A stretch of DNA of 64,000 nucleotides from Trebonia sp964581815 (GCA_964581815.1 CAZORE010000026.1:1-64000); one strand, 5' to 3'; numbered from the stretch's first letter, positions 52,586-60,866 are shown. Notes: a model not told the origin generated them from the sequence alone. A program made the numbers and translations.

Positions 52586-53887
52586 ATGACCAAGGGCACC
52601 GAGATCAGCTACCGCGTACGCGGCGGCGCGCCTCTGCGGGGCACGGTGTTCGTTCAGGGTGCCAAGAACGCGGCGCTCAAGATGATCGCCGCCGCACTGC
52701 TCACCAACAAGGGCCGGACCGTGCTGCGCAACGTCCCGCCGATCGAGGACGTGCGGCGCGCCACCGAGCTCGCGCAGGCGATCGGTGCCCGCGTTGAGTT
52801 CCACGAGGCGGAGCGGACCCTGGTGGTGGACGCTTCCACGCTGACCTCGCCGGTGCTGCCCGCCGAGATCGCCCGGCGCTTCCGTGGCTCGGTGCTGTTC
52901 GTGCCCGCCCTGCTGCACCGCTTCGGCGAGGCGGTCATCGAGGGAGTCGGCGGCTGCAACCTCGGCAGCCGGAACCTCGACTTCCACTACCGCGGCTTCG
53001 CCCGGCTCGGCGCGACCGTCGACGAGGGCGAGGCGGTCATCCGCATCACCGCCCCCGACGGCCTGCGCGGCGCGCACCTGTACCTGGACACGCCGTCGCA
53101 TACCGGCACGGAGAACCTGATGATGGCCGCGTCGCTCGCGCCGGGCACCACGGTCATCGACAACACCGCGCAGGAGCCCGAGGTCCTCGACATGATCGCG
53201 TTCCTCAGCAAGATGGGCGCGGAGATCAGCGGCGGCGGCACCGGGTTCATCACCGTGCACGGGGTTTCTGAGCTGACCGCCGTCGAGCATACGGTGATGG
53301 CCGACCGGATCGACGCCGGCGTGTTCGCCATGGCCGCGGCCGCGGCAGGCGGTGACATCAACCTGGTCGGCGCGAACCTGGATCACCTTGGCGTGGTCCG
53401 CTGGAAGCTTGAGCAGATGGGCGTCGAGTTCGCCGCTAACGGCGCGGTGCTCCAGGTGCGCAGGGAGAAGCCCCTGCGGCCGATCAACGTGATCACCAGC
53501 CCGTTCCCCGGGTTCGCCACCGACCTGCAGTCGCCGATCATGACGCTCGCGGCGATGGCCGATGGCGCGAGCTACATCCGCGAGACGATCTTCGACGGCC
53601 GGTACACCCTGGTGCCGGAGCTGAACAAGATGGGCGCGAAGATCGAGATGGACAACAACGTGGCGATCGTGCACGGGCCGACGGACCTGCACGGGACCGG
53701 GGTCGTGGCGCACGACCTGCGCGGCGGCGCGGCGCTCATCCTGGCCGGGCTGGCCGCCGAGGGCGAGACCGTCATCTCCAACGGCTACCTCATCGACCGC
53801 GGGCACTCGGCGATCGCCGAGCGGCTGCGCTCACTCGGCGCCGACGTCTCGGTCGAAGCGGACGACGCCGCGCTCGTTACCGTTTAG
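52586..53887 (+). CDS. murA: UDP-N-acetylglucosamine 1-carboxyvinyltransferase (MurA)
   Basis: First committed step of peptidoglycan synthesis. 433 residues in the two-domain EPSP-synthase fold: GAKNAALKMIAAALLTNKGR, GGCNLGSRNLDFHYRGFARL, MADRIDAGVFAMAAAAAGGD and PGFATDLQSPIMTLAAMADG. The catalytic Cys124 is retained, unlike the Asp of Mycobacterium. The loop after it is divergent (RNLDFH where most have RPVDLH), so this could be a MurA paralogue. ATG 52586 with AGGAG 10 nt upstream. Confidence 0.88.
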   Translation: MTKGTEISYRVRGGAPLRGTVFVQGAKNAALKMIAAALLTNKGRTVLRNVPPIEDVRRATELAQAIGARVEFHEAERTLVVDASTLTSPVLPAEIARRFRGSVLFVPALLHRFGEAVIEGVGGCNLGSRNLDFHYRGFARLGATVDEGEAVIRITAPDGLRGAHLYLDTPSHTGTENLMMAASLAPGTTVIDNTAQEPEVLDMIAFLSKMGAEISGGGTGFITVHGVSELTAVEHTVMADRIDAGVFAMAAAAAGGDINLVGANLDHLGVVRWKLEQMGVEFAANGAVLQVRREKPLRPINVITSPFPGFATDLQSPIMTLAAMADGASYIRETIFDGRYTLVPELNKMGAKIEMDNNVAIVHGPTDLHGTGVVAHDLRGGAALILAGLAAEGETVISNGYLIDRGHSAIAERLRSLGADVSVEADDAALVTV

Positions 53888-54960
53888 CCCTTCCTGAACG
53901 CACCCGCCAGCGCGAGGAAGGCGTCGTTCGCGGCGGGCGTGCCGATCGAGACGCGAACCCCCTCGCCGGCGAACGGGCGGACGGAGATCCCGGCCGCGTC
54001 GCATGCCTGGGCGAAAGCTATGGTGTCCTCCCCCAGCCGGAGCCAGACGAAGTTGGCCTCGCTCTCCGGGACGGCCCAGCCGTCGGCGAGCAGCGCGGCG
54101 CGGACGCGGTCTCGTTCCTTCACGACGGACTCCACCCGCTCGAGCAGTTCGTCCTCGGCACGCAGTGAGGTCACCGCCGCGGCCTGGGCGACCGAGTTCA
54201 CCGTGAAGGGCAGCATCGTCTTTCGCACCGCCGCGGCCACCGGCTCATGGCCGATGACGAAGCCAACGCGCAGGCCGGCCAGCCCGTAGGCCTTGGAGAA
54301 GGTGCGCAGCACGGCCACGTTGGGGCGGTCGCGGTAGAGGTCGATACCGTCGGGAACCCGGGCGTCACGGATGTACTCGCGGTAGGCCTCGTCAAGGACG
54401 ACCAGGCAGTCACCGGGAACCCGGTCGAGGAAATCCACGAGTTCCGGCGCGCGGACCACGGTGCCGGTCGGGTTGTTGGGGTTGCACACCAGGATGAGCC
54501 TGGTGCGCGGGGTAATCGCCTCGGCCATGGCCGCCAGGTCGTGGGTCTCATCACGGAGCGGTACCCTGACCGACACCGCGCTGGCCAGGTCCGCGAGCGG
54601 CGGGTAAGCCTCGAACGAGCGCCAGGCGTAGAGGACCTCGTCGCCGGGGTCGCTGACGGCCTCGATGAGCTGCTTGAGTACCCCCACCGAGCCGCAGCCG
54701 ACCGCGACGTGGTCGGCCGGGACGGCAAACCGCTGGGCAAGTGCGCTGATGAGTGCCTCGGCGCCGTTGTCCGGGTAGCGGTTGACGCCGCTTGCCGCCT
54801 CCGCGATGACCCCGAGGACCGACGGCAGCGGGCCGAAGGGCGACTCGTTGGAGGACAGCTTGTGCGCTTCTTCGCCTGCGGCAGCCACGGGCGCCTTGCC
54901 CGGCTTGTAGGCGGGCACGGTGTCAATCACCGGACGGAACCGGGGTGAAAGGTCACTCAT
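53884..54960 (-). CDS. hisC: Histidinol-phosphate/aromatic aminotransferase
   Basis: PLP enzyme, 358 residues: KLSSNESPFGPLPSVLGVIA, GCGSVGVLKQLIEAVSDPGD, VCNPNNPTGTVV, DEAYREYIRD and the PLP lysine in RTFSKAYGLAGLRVGFVIG. Could also act on phenylalanine/tyrosine (Pat), which is often not separable by sequence. ATG 54960 was taken over an upstream frame to 55020. Stop overlaps the murA stop, tail-to-tail. Not in a his operon. Confidence 0.88.
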   Translation of the reverse strand: MSDLSPRFRPVIDTVPAYKPGKAPVAAAGEEAHKLSSNESPFGPLPSVLGVIAEAASGVNRYPDNGAEALISALAQRFAVPADHVAVGCGSVGVLKQLIEAVSDPGDEVLYAWRSFEAYPPLADLASAVSVRVPLRDETHDLAAMAEAITPRTRLILVCNPNNPTGTVVRAPELVDFLDRVPGDCLVVLDEAYREYIRDARVPDGIDLYRDRPNVAVLRTFSKAYGLAGLRVGFVIGHEPVAAAVRKTMLPFTVNSVAQAAAVTSLRAEDELLERVESVVKERDRVRAALLADGWAVPESEANFVWLRLGEDTIAFAQACDAAGISVRPFAGEGVRVSIGTPAANDAFLALAGAFRKG

Positions 54961-54970
54961 GCCCAATAGA

Positions 54971-55696
54971 TTAGGCCAGCGACCTGGCGGCGAAGGCGTA
55001 GGCCTGCCGCGCCAGTTCATGCACGGCGGCCTCGGAGGCGTTGGGGCCGATCACGGTCACCGTGCCGACAAAGCCCGCTCCCTGGTAGACGAGCGACCAC
55101 TGGTTGACCGGCGCCGAGCCGCCGGTCAGGACGTGCAGCACCCTGGCCTGCCGGCCGATGCCGGTGACCGCCTTGACCGTGAGACCGTACATGACGGTCT
55201 TTCCCGCTACCTTCCCCTGGTAATGGGTGCACCCGGCGGGAACGCGCCCGGCGAGCACGGTAGACGCGGTGCCGGCGGACGAGGCGATCAGCACCTCGGA
55301 TACCGCGTTGCCGCCTACCCGGAACGTGGCGGCGGCCGCCGGGGCCTGCGCCAGGATGGCGGAGCCGAACCCGGCCGCCGCCGCGCCCCCGCACATCGAC
55401 GGGCTCACCTGAACGGCATTCACGGCCGGCCTGCCCGTGCTCGCGGCTGACAGCATGCCGTACTCGCCCACTGTGACCGGAGCGACCGCCGCGACCCCGT
55501 TGACCCGGGTCAGCAGCGCGCCGCGCAACTGCGCCGCGCTGAACAGCCCGGCCGTCGCGGCCGCTGGGGCCGCCGCGCCCGTCGCCGAACCGCTCGCCGA
55601 CGAGGACCCGCCGCCTCCGCTGCAGCCGGCCAGGCCCGCCACAGCGACAGGCACGAGCCCGCCGACCAGAACTCGCCACCAGCGACCGTCCCGCAT
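54971..55696 (-). CDS. Lipoprotein, sensor-domain-like
   Basis: 241 residues: a lipoprotein signal ending in the lipobox LAGC (VAVAGLAGC), a Ser/Gly/Ala linker and an extracytoplasmic domain with two conserved-looking cysteines (SMCGG, PAGCTHYQGK) reminiscent of the PknH-like sensor domains of actinobacteria. ATG 55696 behind GGAGG. A strong palindrome lies 20-50 bp upstream. It ends 11 bp before hisC's start on the same strand. Confidence 0.72.
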   Translation of the reverse strand: MRDGRWWRVLVGGLVPVAVAGLAGCSGGGGSSSASGSATGAAAPAAATAGLFSAAQLRGALLTRVNGVAAVAPVTVGEYGMLSAASTGRPAVNAVQVSPSMCGGAAAAGFGSAILAQAPAAAATFRVGGNAVSEVLIASSAGTASTVLAGRVPAGCTHYQGKVAGKTVMYGLTVKAVTGIGRQARVLHVLTGGSAPVNQWSLVYQGAGFVGTVTVIGPNASEAAVHELARQAYAFAARSLA

Positions 55697-55717
55697 CCTG
55701 CACCTCCAACGTTATTA

Positions 55718-55747
55718 ACTCTCTGAAGCCTAATGACTTCAGAGAGT
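55718..55747. promoter_or_regulatory. 30-bp perfect palindrome upstream of the lipoprotein gene
   Basis: ACTCTCTGAAG (55718-55728) and CTTCAGAGAGT (55737-55747) around an 8-nt loop. It lies 22 bp before the start codon: either a repressor operator on the promoter or a leader hairpin. No T-run follows on the minus strand. Confidence 0.6.
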
Positions 55748-55836
55748 GATGATAGTGCAGCCGGGGCGTCTACCTGGGGACGTTGGGCAGAACCTTTTTC
55801 AACCCCACGGAAGGGCTGCCCCGCTAGCGGGATGGG

Positions 55837-56187
55837 CTAGCTTGCGGAGCGAGGTTCCACGGGGAAGCCATCGGATACGACCTGGTCGTATTCCTCCAGG
55901 ATGCGGTCTGGCGGAATGTAAGAGGGAAAGCTCATGACGCGGCCGGAGCCGCGCTCGATGACGTAGGAGCCCGCGCCTCGGAGATTCATGGCGGCCTTCT
56001 CCTGAACGAGCAGCCGGCAGCCGGACAGGGCGACTGGCCCGAGCTCGCCCCGCCGAGTCAGGGACCAGCCTGGCAGCACTGGCAGGGGCCTGCTGCCGAC
56101 AGCGCGCCGGCCTGGCAGCCACCGCAGCCTCGCCCGCACTGGCGCCGGCCGCGCGAGTAATCCAGATCGCTGCGCAGGGAAGCTCAT
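55837..56187 (-). CDS. Uncharacterised protein, YrhB/Imm35-like C-terminus
   Basis: 116 residues. The second half (AAMNLRGAGSYVIERGSGRV then SFPSYIPPDRILEEYDQ) resembles the end of YrhB/immunity-type domains: G-x-x-x-V-x-R-x-T-G-x-V then L-x-x-Y. The first half is Arg/Pro-rich and does not look ordered, so it may be a truncated or frameshifted gene. No clear ribosome site at 56187. Low confidence. Confidence 0.35.
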   Translation of the reverse strand: MSFPAQRSGLLARPAPVRARLRWLPGRRAVGSRPLPVLPGWSLTRRGELGPVALSGCRLLVQEKAAMNLRGAGSYVIERGSGRVMSFPSYIPPDRILEEYDQVVSDGFPVEPRSAS

Positions 56188-56227
56188 CGCGAGAATCAGA
56201 CCGTCAAAGATCTAGCGACACGCGGTT

Positions 56228-56764
56228 CTAGCGCCTCCACTCCTGCCTGAGCAGCCCGTACAGCACGATGTCGGAGAAGCCGTCGCCGTCGTAGGCCTGC
56301 TCGCGCTGGATGCCTTCGAGCACGAAGCCGCAGCTTTCGGCTAGCTTCCGCATCGCGGCGTTGGTCGCGAGCGTCTCCAGCTCGATCCGGTGCAGGTTGC
56401 GGAAGCGGAAGCCGTAGCGGCAGAGCAGCTCCATCATTTCCCGGCCGTACCCCTGCGCGCGTGCGGCCGGGAGCAGTGAGATGCCGATGTGGGCGAACCG
56501 GTTGAACGCGTCGAGGCCCCACAGGCTGCACGTCCCGATCACGGTGCCATCGGCGATCGTCTCGGCGGTGAACTTGGCGGTACGGGGGTCCGGAGGTTCG
56601 GCCAGTGACCTCTCCAGCCTGGCCCGGCGGGCCGCGAGCGATTCAATCAGCATCGGGCTGTCGTCGGTGATCATGTGGTGCTCGGGGTCGGACCACATTT
56701 CGTACAGCACGGTGGCGTCGTCCGGGACCATGGGCCGCAGGCGCACGCGCTCGGAGGCAAACAT
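56228..56764 (-). CDS. GNAT family N-acetyltransferase (RimJ/RimL-like)
   Basis: 178 residues: RVRLRPMVPDDATVLYEMWS, IGISLLPAARAQGYGREMME (acetyl-CoA loop QGYGRE) and LHRIELETLATNAAMRKLAE, then CGFVLEGIQREQAYDGDGFS, ending with DIVLYGLL. This is a classic RimJ/RimL-type pattern. ATG 56764. Substrate unknown. Single gene. Confidence 0.9.
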   Translation of the reverse strand: MFASERVRLRPMVPDDATVLYEMWSDPEHHMITDDSPMLIESLAARRARLERSLAEPPDPRTAKFTAETIADGTVIGTCSLWGLDAFNRFAHIGISLLPAARAQGYGREMMELLCRYGFRFRNLHRIELETLATNAAMRKLAESCGFVLEGIQREQAYDGDGFSDIVLYGLLRQEWRR

Positions 56765-56823
56765 CCCGCGAATCTAGCTCACGCGCATCGCACGCGCCTT
56801 TCAATAAAACACCCGGCGAACCC

Positions 56824-56941
56824 TCATGCCAGAGATCCGCCCGGCAGCACCCGGAGCGCGGCCAGCAGGACCTCGTCGCCGGCCTGCATGCCGCAACGGT
56901 GGCGCAGCGCGGTGGGGATGGTGATGTAGGCACTGGCACGT
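56824..56941 (-). pseudogene. AbrB/SpoVT-type antitoxin remnant beside tRNA-Ser
   Basis: A frame without a start codon encodes SAYITIPTALRHRCGMQAGD then EVLLAALRVLPGG before TGA at 56824. The pattern ITIP-x-x-LR-x-x-x-G-x-x-x-GD-x-V is the AbrB/MazE DNA-binding fold. The 5' part is cut by a TGA and lies directly after the 3' end of tRNA-Ser. Likely remnant of a deleted toxin-antitoxin or element gene. Confidence 0.55.
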
Positions 56942-56983
56942 GTTCAAGCGGTTGCCGAACCGGGGAAAATGCGCGTAAACGAG

Positions 56984-57070
56984 CGGTGGAGGTGGGATTT
57001 GAACCCACGGAGGGGTTGCCCCCTCACACGCTTTCGAGGCGTGCGCCCTCGGCCACTAGGCGACTCCACC
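56984..57070 (-). tRNA. tRNA-Ser(CGA)
   Basis: Class II tRNA on the minus strand, 87 nt, with acceptor GGTGGAG/CTCCACC, anticodon loop CTCGAAA and a long variable arm. CCA is not encoded. Confidence 0.95.
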
Positions 57071-57115
57071 GCGGGTGAGCATACCCGACGTTCGGGCAAA
57101 ACGGCGACTCGGGTG

Positions 57116-57595
57116 TTACCTGCGCTCGGCGAAGAATCTCGTGATGACGGCGAGGCAGTCATCAGCGAGCACGCCGCCGATCACCTCGGGCACCGGGACG
57201 AGCCGCTGGTCACGGACGACATCCCACATGGAGCCCACCGCGCCGGCCCTCGGGTCGGCCACGCCGAACACCAGCCTGCCCAGCCGGGCGGTCGTGACGG
57301 CCCCGGCGCACATCGTGCACGGCTCAAGCGTCACCACCAGGCTGAGGCCGTCGAGCCGCCAACCGCCGACCGCGCGCGCCGCCGCCCTGATGGCGACGAG
57401 TTCGGCGTGCGCCGTGGGGTCACCGTCCGCCTCGCGCCTGTTTCGCCCGCGCGCGATGATCGTTCCGGTCCGGTCGAGGACGACCGCGCCAACGGGCACG
57501 TCCCCGGCGGTGGCCGCGGCGTCTGCCTCGGCGAGCGCGGCCCGCATCGCCGGCTCGAACGTCGCCTGGTACCCGGTGACTGGTTCACCCGCCAC
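57116..57595 (-). CDS. tadA: tRNA-specific adenosine deaminase TadA
   Basis: Deaminates A34 of tRNA-Arg(ACG) to inosine. 159 residues: MRAALAEADAAATAGDVPVG, TAHAELVAIRAAAR (zinc His and catalytic Glu) and LEPCTMCAGAVTTARL (zinc cysteines). GTG 57595 is the best start; upstream frame to 57820 overlaps the next gene out of frame. It follows its usual partner gene by 16 bp. Confidence 0.92.
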   Translation of the reverse strand: MAGEPVTGYQATFEPAMRAALAEADAAATAGDVPVGAVVLDRTGTIIARGRNRREADGDPTAHAELVAIRAAARAVGGWRLDGLSLVVTLEPCTMCAGAVTTARLGRLVFGVADPRAGAVGSMWDVVRDQRLVPVPEVIGGVLADDCLAVITRFFAERR

Positions 57596-57611
57596 GGCGG
57601 CATGAGCCCCT

Positions 57612-58130
57612 TCAGGCGCCGAGTGCGATGTCGAGTGCGCGCTCCATGGCGGGCCCGAACCCGAGCCGGACGGCGATGGACTCCACCGCGTCCTCGACGT
57701 GATCCCAGGGGTCGTCGTCCGAGTCGAAGTCCAGGCGGCTGCAGATGGCCGCGAGGTCCATCTCGTCCAGGCCCAGGTCGGCGAAGATCGACAGGTCACC
57801 GACGGGTAGTACCTGGTCAAGGTCGTCCTCGTCGGGCACGGGAATATCCAGGTAGTCGAGCACCTGTTCGGCCAGGGGATAGTCGAGTGCGGCGCCGATA
57901 TCCGAAAGCAGTACGGAAATTTGGTTGCCGACTACGCGTATTGCCACGAAAAAGTAGTCGTCGATCCCCGCGAGGCCTATCGTGCCAGCGATGCTGGGCT
58001 GTTGTCGCAGCACCCGAATGAACCCTTTCAGGTCATCGGTCACAGCTGCGGGCAGGACATCGGCGTCCCACCGATCGTCGTCCTCACGGAAGACGACGAT
58101 CGCAAAGTCTGTCTCGTTTACCTCAGGCAT
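57612..58130 (-). CDS. tRNA adenosine deaminase-associated protein
   Basis: 172 residues from ATG 58130 (GTG at 58136 is an alternative). ETDFAIVVFREDDDRWDADV, GFIRVLRQQPSIAGTIGLAG, DYFFVAIRVVGNQISVLLSD and a very acidic middle (LDIPVPDEDDLDQVLPVGD) mark the actinobacterial family that always neighbours tadA. Function unknown. No strong ribosome site; a CATACT box just upstream suggests a leaderless message. Confidence 0.85.
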   Translation of the reverse strand: MPEVNETDFAIVVFREDDDRWDADVLPAAVTDDLKGFIRVLRQQPSIAGTIGLAGIDDYFFVAIRVVGNQISVLLSDIGAALDYPLAEQVLDYLDIPVPDEDDLDQVLPVGDLSIFADLGLDEMDLAAICSRLDFDSDDDPWDHVEDAVESIAVRLGFGPAMERALDIALGA

Positions 58131-58395
58131 CGCCACAGTATGAACATACCGCCGCGGGGGAGGCCGGCGTGGCTGCTTCTACGCTGCGCACGCCGGCAGC
58201 ATACTAGCTCGCGAGGTCTGCGCATTCTGCGACGCGCTCGTGCGTAACGCCCCCGGGTAGCGGGCATACTTGCTCCCGGACGGGCATGGCCAGAGCCGTA
58301 CCCGCTTGGAAGAGTCGGGTCAGCCAAGTGGAGCTACGGTCTAAGATTAGGGAAACTGGCATGATGGAGCAGTCTGCGCTTCCAGGGAGGTCGCA

Positions 58396-58551
58396 GTGAA
58401 GCCTAGGCAGATAATCACCTATTTGCTCATAGCTTTCGTCATATGGTGGGTGATCCAGGAGCCGGCAAGCGCCGGGCACCTGGTGCACAATATCGGGTCG
58501 CTGCTTAGCCAGGCCGCCCACGGCATGTCCAACTTCGTGTCATCGATCTGA
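58396..58551 (+). CDS. 51-residue single-pass membrane peptide
   Basis: MKPRQIITYLLIAFVIWWVI is one membrane helix after a basic head; the tail is QEPASAGHLVHNIGSLLSQA and more, with a second amphipathic helix. GTG 58396 follows AGGGAGG by 5 nt. It ends 8 bp before the PH-domain gene, so the two are probably one operon. Small conserved-looking protein of unknown role. Confidence 0.75.
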   Translation: MKPRQIITYLLIAFVIWWVIQEPASAGHLVHNIGSLLSQAAHGMSNFVSSI

Positions 58552-58559
58552 GGTTAGCC

Positions 58560-59087
58560 GTGGGTCTTAGGGTCGTACCGAACGAAACGGTCCCAGCCAG
58601 GGTCTACCGGGTCCTTCTGCCCCACGAGCGGCGGGTGATCACCGTTCGGTTCCATCCTGCGGTCCTGATCAGGCCGGTAGCCGAGGCCCTCGGTGGGCTC
58701 GCGCTCGCCGGCCTGATCTCCACCATCGTCCATCTCGACAGCACCGTCTTGCTTGTCGTGTGGCTTTTGTGGCTCATCCTGGTCATTAGGCTGCTTTTCA
58801 AGATCTACGCCTGGCTCGAGGATTACTTCGTAGTAACGTCAGCGCGACTGCTGCTCGCCACCGGCGTATTCAAGAAAACAGTGAACATGATGCCGCTGAC
58901 GAAGGTCACGGATTTGCGATTCGAGCGGTCGCCAACTGGCCGGCTGCTCGGTTTCGGCACGTTCATCGTCGAGTCGGCCGGCCAGGAACAGGCACTCCAC
59001 AAGGTCGATCACCTGCCCTATCCCGAGCAGCTCTACATCGAGGTATGCGGCCTGATCTTCAAGGACCCGACCGCGGGTGACGACTAG
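58560..59087 (+). CDS. PH domain (DUF304/bPH2)-like membrane protein
   Basis: 175 residues. Two membrane helices (ALGGLALAGLISTIVHLDST, LLVVWLLWLILVIRLLFKIY) are followed by a bacterial PH domain: YFVVTSARLLLATGVFKKTV, PLTKVTDLRFERSPTGRLLG, FGTFIVESAGQEQALHKVDH. This is the usual DUF304 pattern. Function unknown, perhaps membrane stress. GTG 58560. Confidence 0.85.
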   Translation: MGLRVVPNETVPARVYRVLLPHERRVITVRFHPAVLIRPVAEALGGLALAGLISTIVHLDSTVLLVVWLLWLILVIRLLFKIYAWLEDYFVVTSARLLLATGVFKKTVNMMPLTKVTDLRFERSPTGRLLGFGTFIVESAGQEQALHKVDHLPYPEQLYIEVCGLIFKDPTAGDD

Positions 59088-59119
59088 CCGCGAAAAGCAG
59101 TGAAAGCCCAGTCGCATTA

Positions 59120-59166
59120 ATAACGGATGCGGCCGTTTTCCCTGGTCAGACGGCCGCATCCGTTAT
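59120..59166. terminator. Bidirectional terminator between PH-domain and ROK genes
   Basis: Perfect 17-bp stem: 59120-59136 with 59150-59166, 13-nt loop. It lies between converging stops (59087 and 59178). Confidence 0.85.
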
Positions 59167-59177
59167 GTGGGGTGCGC

Positions 59178-60203
59178 TTAGCTGCTCTTCACCCATTCGG
59201 CCGCGGCGATAGCGGAGCCGCGGGCGCCTGCCATGTCCAGGTCTGGCACGGTCATGATTTCCGCGACTTCCGCCTGCTCGACGTAGAACATCGTGTTCTC
59301 CTTGACGGTGGCGACAAACCAGTCACGGAAGTGAGGTGCCGCCTCAACGACCCCACCGCCCACAAAATACGTGTCCGGGTCCGTGAACTTGGCCGCGATG
59401 GAGAAAACCCGCCCGATGGCCATGGCCTGCTGCCGGAAGATCTCGAGTGCCAACTTGTCGCCGCGCTCGGCGAAACCGCGAACCAGCTTGGCGCCCTTCG
59501 CGATGTCAACCTGAGCGAGCTCATGGCCGGGGAACCTGGTCAGCCAGTAGGGCAGCAGGTTCCTCACGATCCCGGTCAGCGAAGCGATCGACTCCGCGTC
59601 GGCGTCCTGACCGCAGTTGCAGGACGGGGCCGGCTGATCGGGCTCGAGGAGGCCGGCCATGGGGATCGGCATGTGACCCAGCTCGCCGGCCATCCCAACC
59701 GCGCCCTTGACGATATGCCCGTCCTGGACCACGCCGCCGCCGAAGCCGGTGCCGACGATCGCGGAGACTGAGCTGTGCGACCGGGCCTGCGCTCCGTGCC
59801 GCATGTGATGGGCGTACAAGGCGGCCGCGTTGCCGTCGTTGTTGTAGAGCACCGGGATGCCGAGCCGCTCCTCAAGGGCCGCCCTGATGTTGAACCTGGA
59901 CCAGTCGGCATGGCCGAAGTTCGTCGCACCGCCGGTGGCAAGGACGCCGTCCGCGCTCGCCGGGCCCGGCGTGTCAAGGCCAACCGCCCGCACCTTCGCC
60001 TTCGGCACGCCCGTGATCGCGAGCACCTTCTCGAACGAATCGACGAGCGCCGTGATTGCCTTGTCCGGTCCCTCTCGCACCAGGCTGGGCAGCTCGGCCA
60101 TCTCCGTGACAAGGAACCTGCCGTCGGAATCAAGCACAGTCCCGTTGTTCGTCGTGCCCCCGTTGTCGATGCCAACGGTGACCCAAGAACCCGATGCCAG
60201 CAT
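59178..60203 (-). CDS. ROK family sugar kinase/regulator-like protein
   Basis: 341 residues. ATP motif GIDNGGTTNNGTVLDSDGRF, LDTPGPASADGVLATGGATN, NNDGNAAALYAH and GTGFGGGVVQDGHIVKGAVG. In ROK kinases a zinc site CxCGxxGCxE is usual; here CNCGQDADAES has only the first two Cys. No HTH, so it is a kinase type, possibly glucokinase-like, or a degenerate one. ATG 60203 behind AAGGAGGG. Confidence 0.85.
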   Translation of the reverse strand: MLASGSWVTVGIDNGGTTNNGTVLDSDGRFLVTEMAELPSLVREGPDKAITALVDSFEKVLAITGVPKAKVRAVGLDTPGPASADGVLATGGATNFGHADWSRFNIRAALEERLGIPVLYNNDGNAAALYAHHMRHGAQARSHSSVSAIVGTGFGGGVVQDGHIVKGAVGMAGELGHMPIPMAGLLEPDQPAPSCNCGQDADAESIASLTGIVRNLLPYWLTRFPGHELAQVDIAKGAKLVRGFAERGDKLALEIFRQQAMAIGRVFSIAAKFTDPDTYFVGGGVVEAAPHFRDWFVATVKENTMFYVEQAEVAEIMTVPDLDMAGARGSAIAAAEWVKSS

Positions 60204-60661
60204 GAACCCTCCTTAACCCTGGCGATGTCCCCAAGACGCTACCGCAGTGTCACCCGTGGCGGGAGAACCCGCTTACCCTGCGGATACGGGACCTGGCTGC
60301 GGACGTTCGGCTCTTCCTTAGCGTTATCGGGCAGCGGCCCGCGCGCAATACCAGGCCAAGGCAAACCTGGCCACCGGTCAGGGGTGGTGACCGGTGGCCA
60401 GGAGCTTACGAAGGCATTCCGCCTGCTGGTAGTAGCTTACGGTGATTTCCTTGAGGGCCCGATGGGGCGGACGCAAAATACTCCGTGGCGCTGCCCCTGC
60501 GCTTTAAGCGAACAGCCCGCCTTGCCGCATCCTGGTCCCCGCCCGGCACGGGGCGCTGCCCGGACCGGACCACAAGGCCGTCCGCTTTGCCGAGTGCGGC
60601 CGGCTACCGGTACGCTGATCGACACCGCGCCGATCCGGTCTTTGACCGGATGCGTGGTCTT
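60204..60661. other. Gene-free interval between the ROK gene and tRNA-Ser
   Basis: No convincing gene. It contains a 15-bp perfect inverted repeat (60366-60402) and the promoter region of the ROK gene. Confidence 0.5.
60366..60402. repeat. Perfect 15-bp inverted repeat
   Basis: CCTGGCCACCGGTCA (60366-60380) and its complement (60388-60402), 7-nt loop GGGGTGG. No T-run on either side, about 160 bp from the ROK start. Confidence 0.65.
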
Positions 60662-60750
60662 GGAGGATTCGCCTAGTCCGGTCTATGGCGCCGCACTGCT
60701 AATGCGGTTTGGGAGTGATCCCATCCGGGGTTCAAATCCCCGATCCTCCG
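60662..60750 (+). tRNA. tRNA-Ser(GCT)
   Basis: Class II tRNA, 89 nt, acceptor GGAGGAT/ATCCTCC, anticodon loop CTGCTAA, long variable arm, T arm GGGGTTCAAATCCCC. CCA not encoded. Confidence 0.95.
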
Positions 60751-60814
60751 CTCGTGGATCACGGCTGTTCGCAGGCCTTCGGCCAGCTTCCCGTTCACCA
60801 CTCGCGGATATCGC

Positions 60815-60834
60815 CCGGGGGGACGACCCCCCGG
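60815..60834. repeat. GC-rich hairpin 1 after tRNA-Ser
   Basis: CCGGGGGG (60815-60822) with CCCCCCGG (60827-60834), 4-nt loop ACGA. Followed by another GC-rich run. Confidence 0.65.
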
Positions 60835-60845
60835 AACCCCCCGAT

Positions 60846-60866
60846 GTGAGGCGCAGGGCGCCTCAC
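60846..60866. repeat. GC-rich hairpin 2 after tRNA-Ser
   Basis: GTGAGGCGC (60846-60854) with GCGCCTCAC (60858-60866), 3-nt loop. The right arm is repeated shortly downstream (GCGCCTCACGA). Confidence 0.65.
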
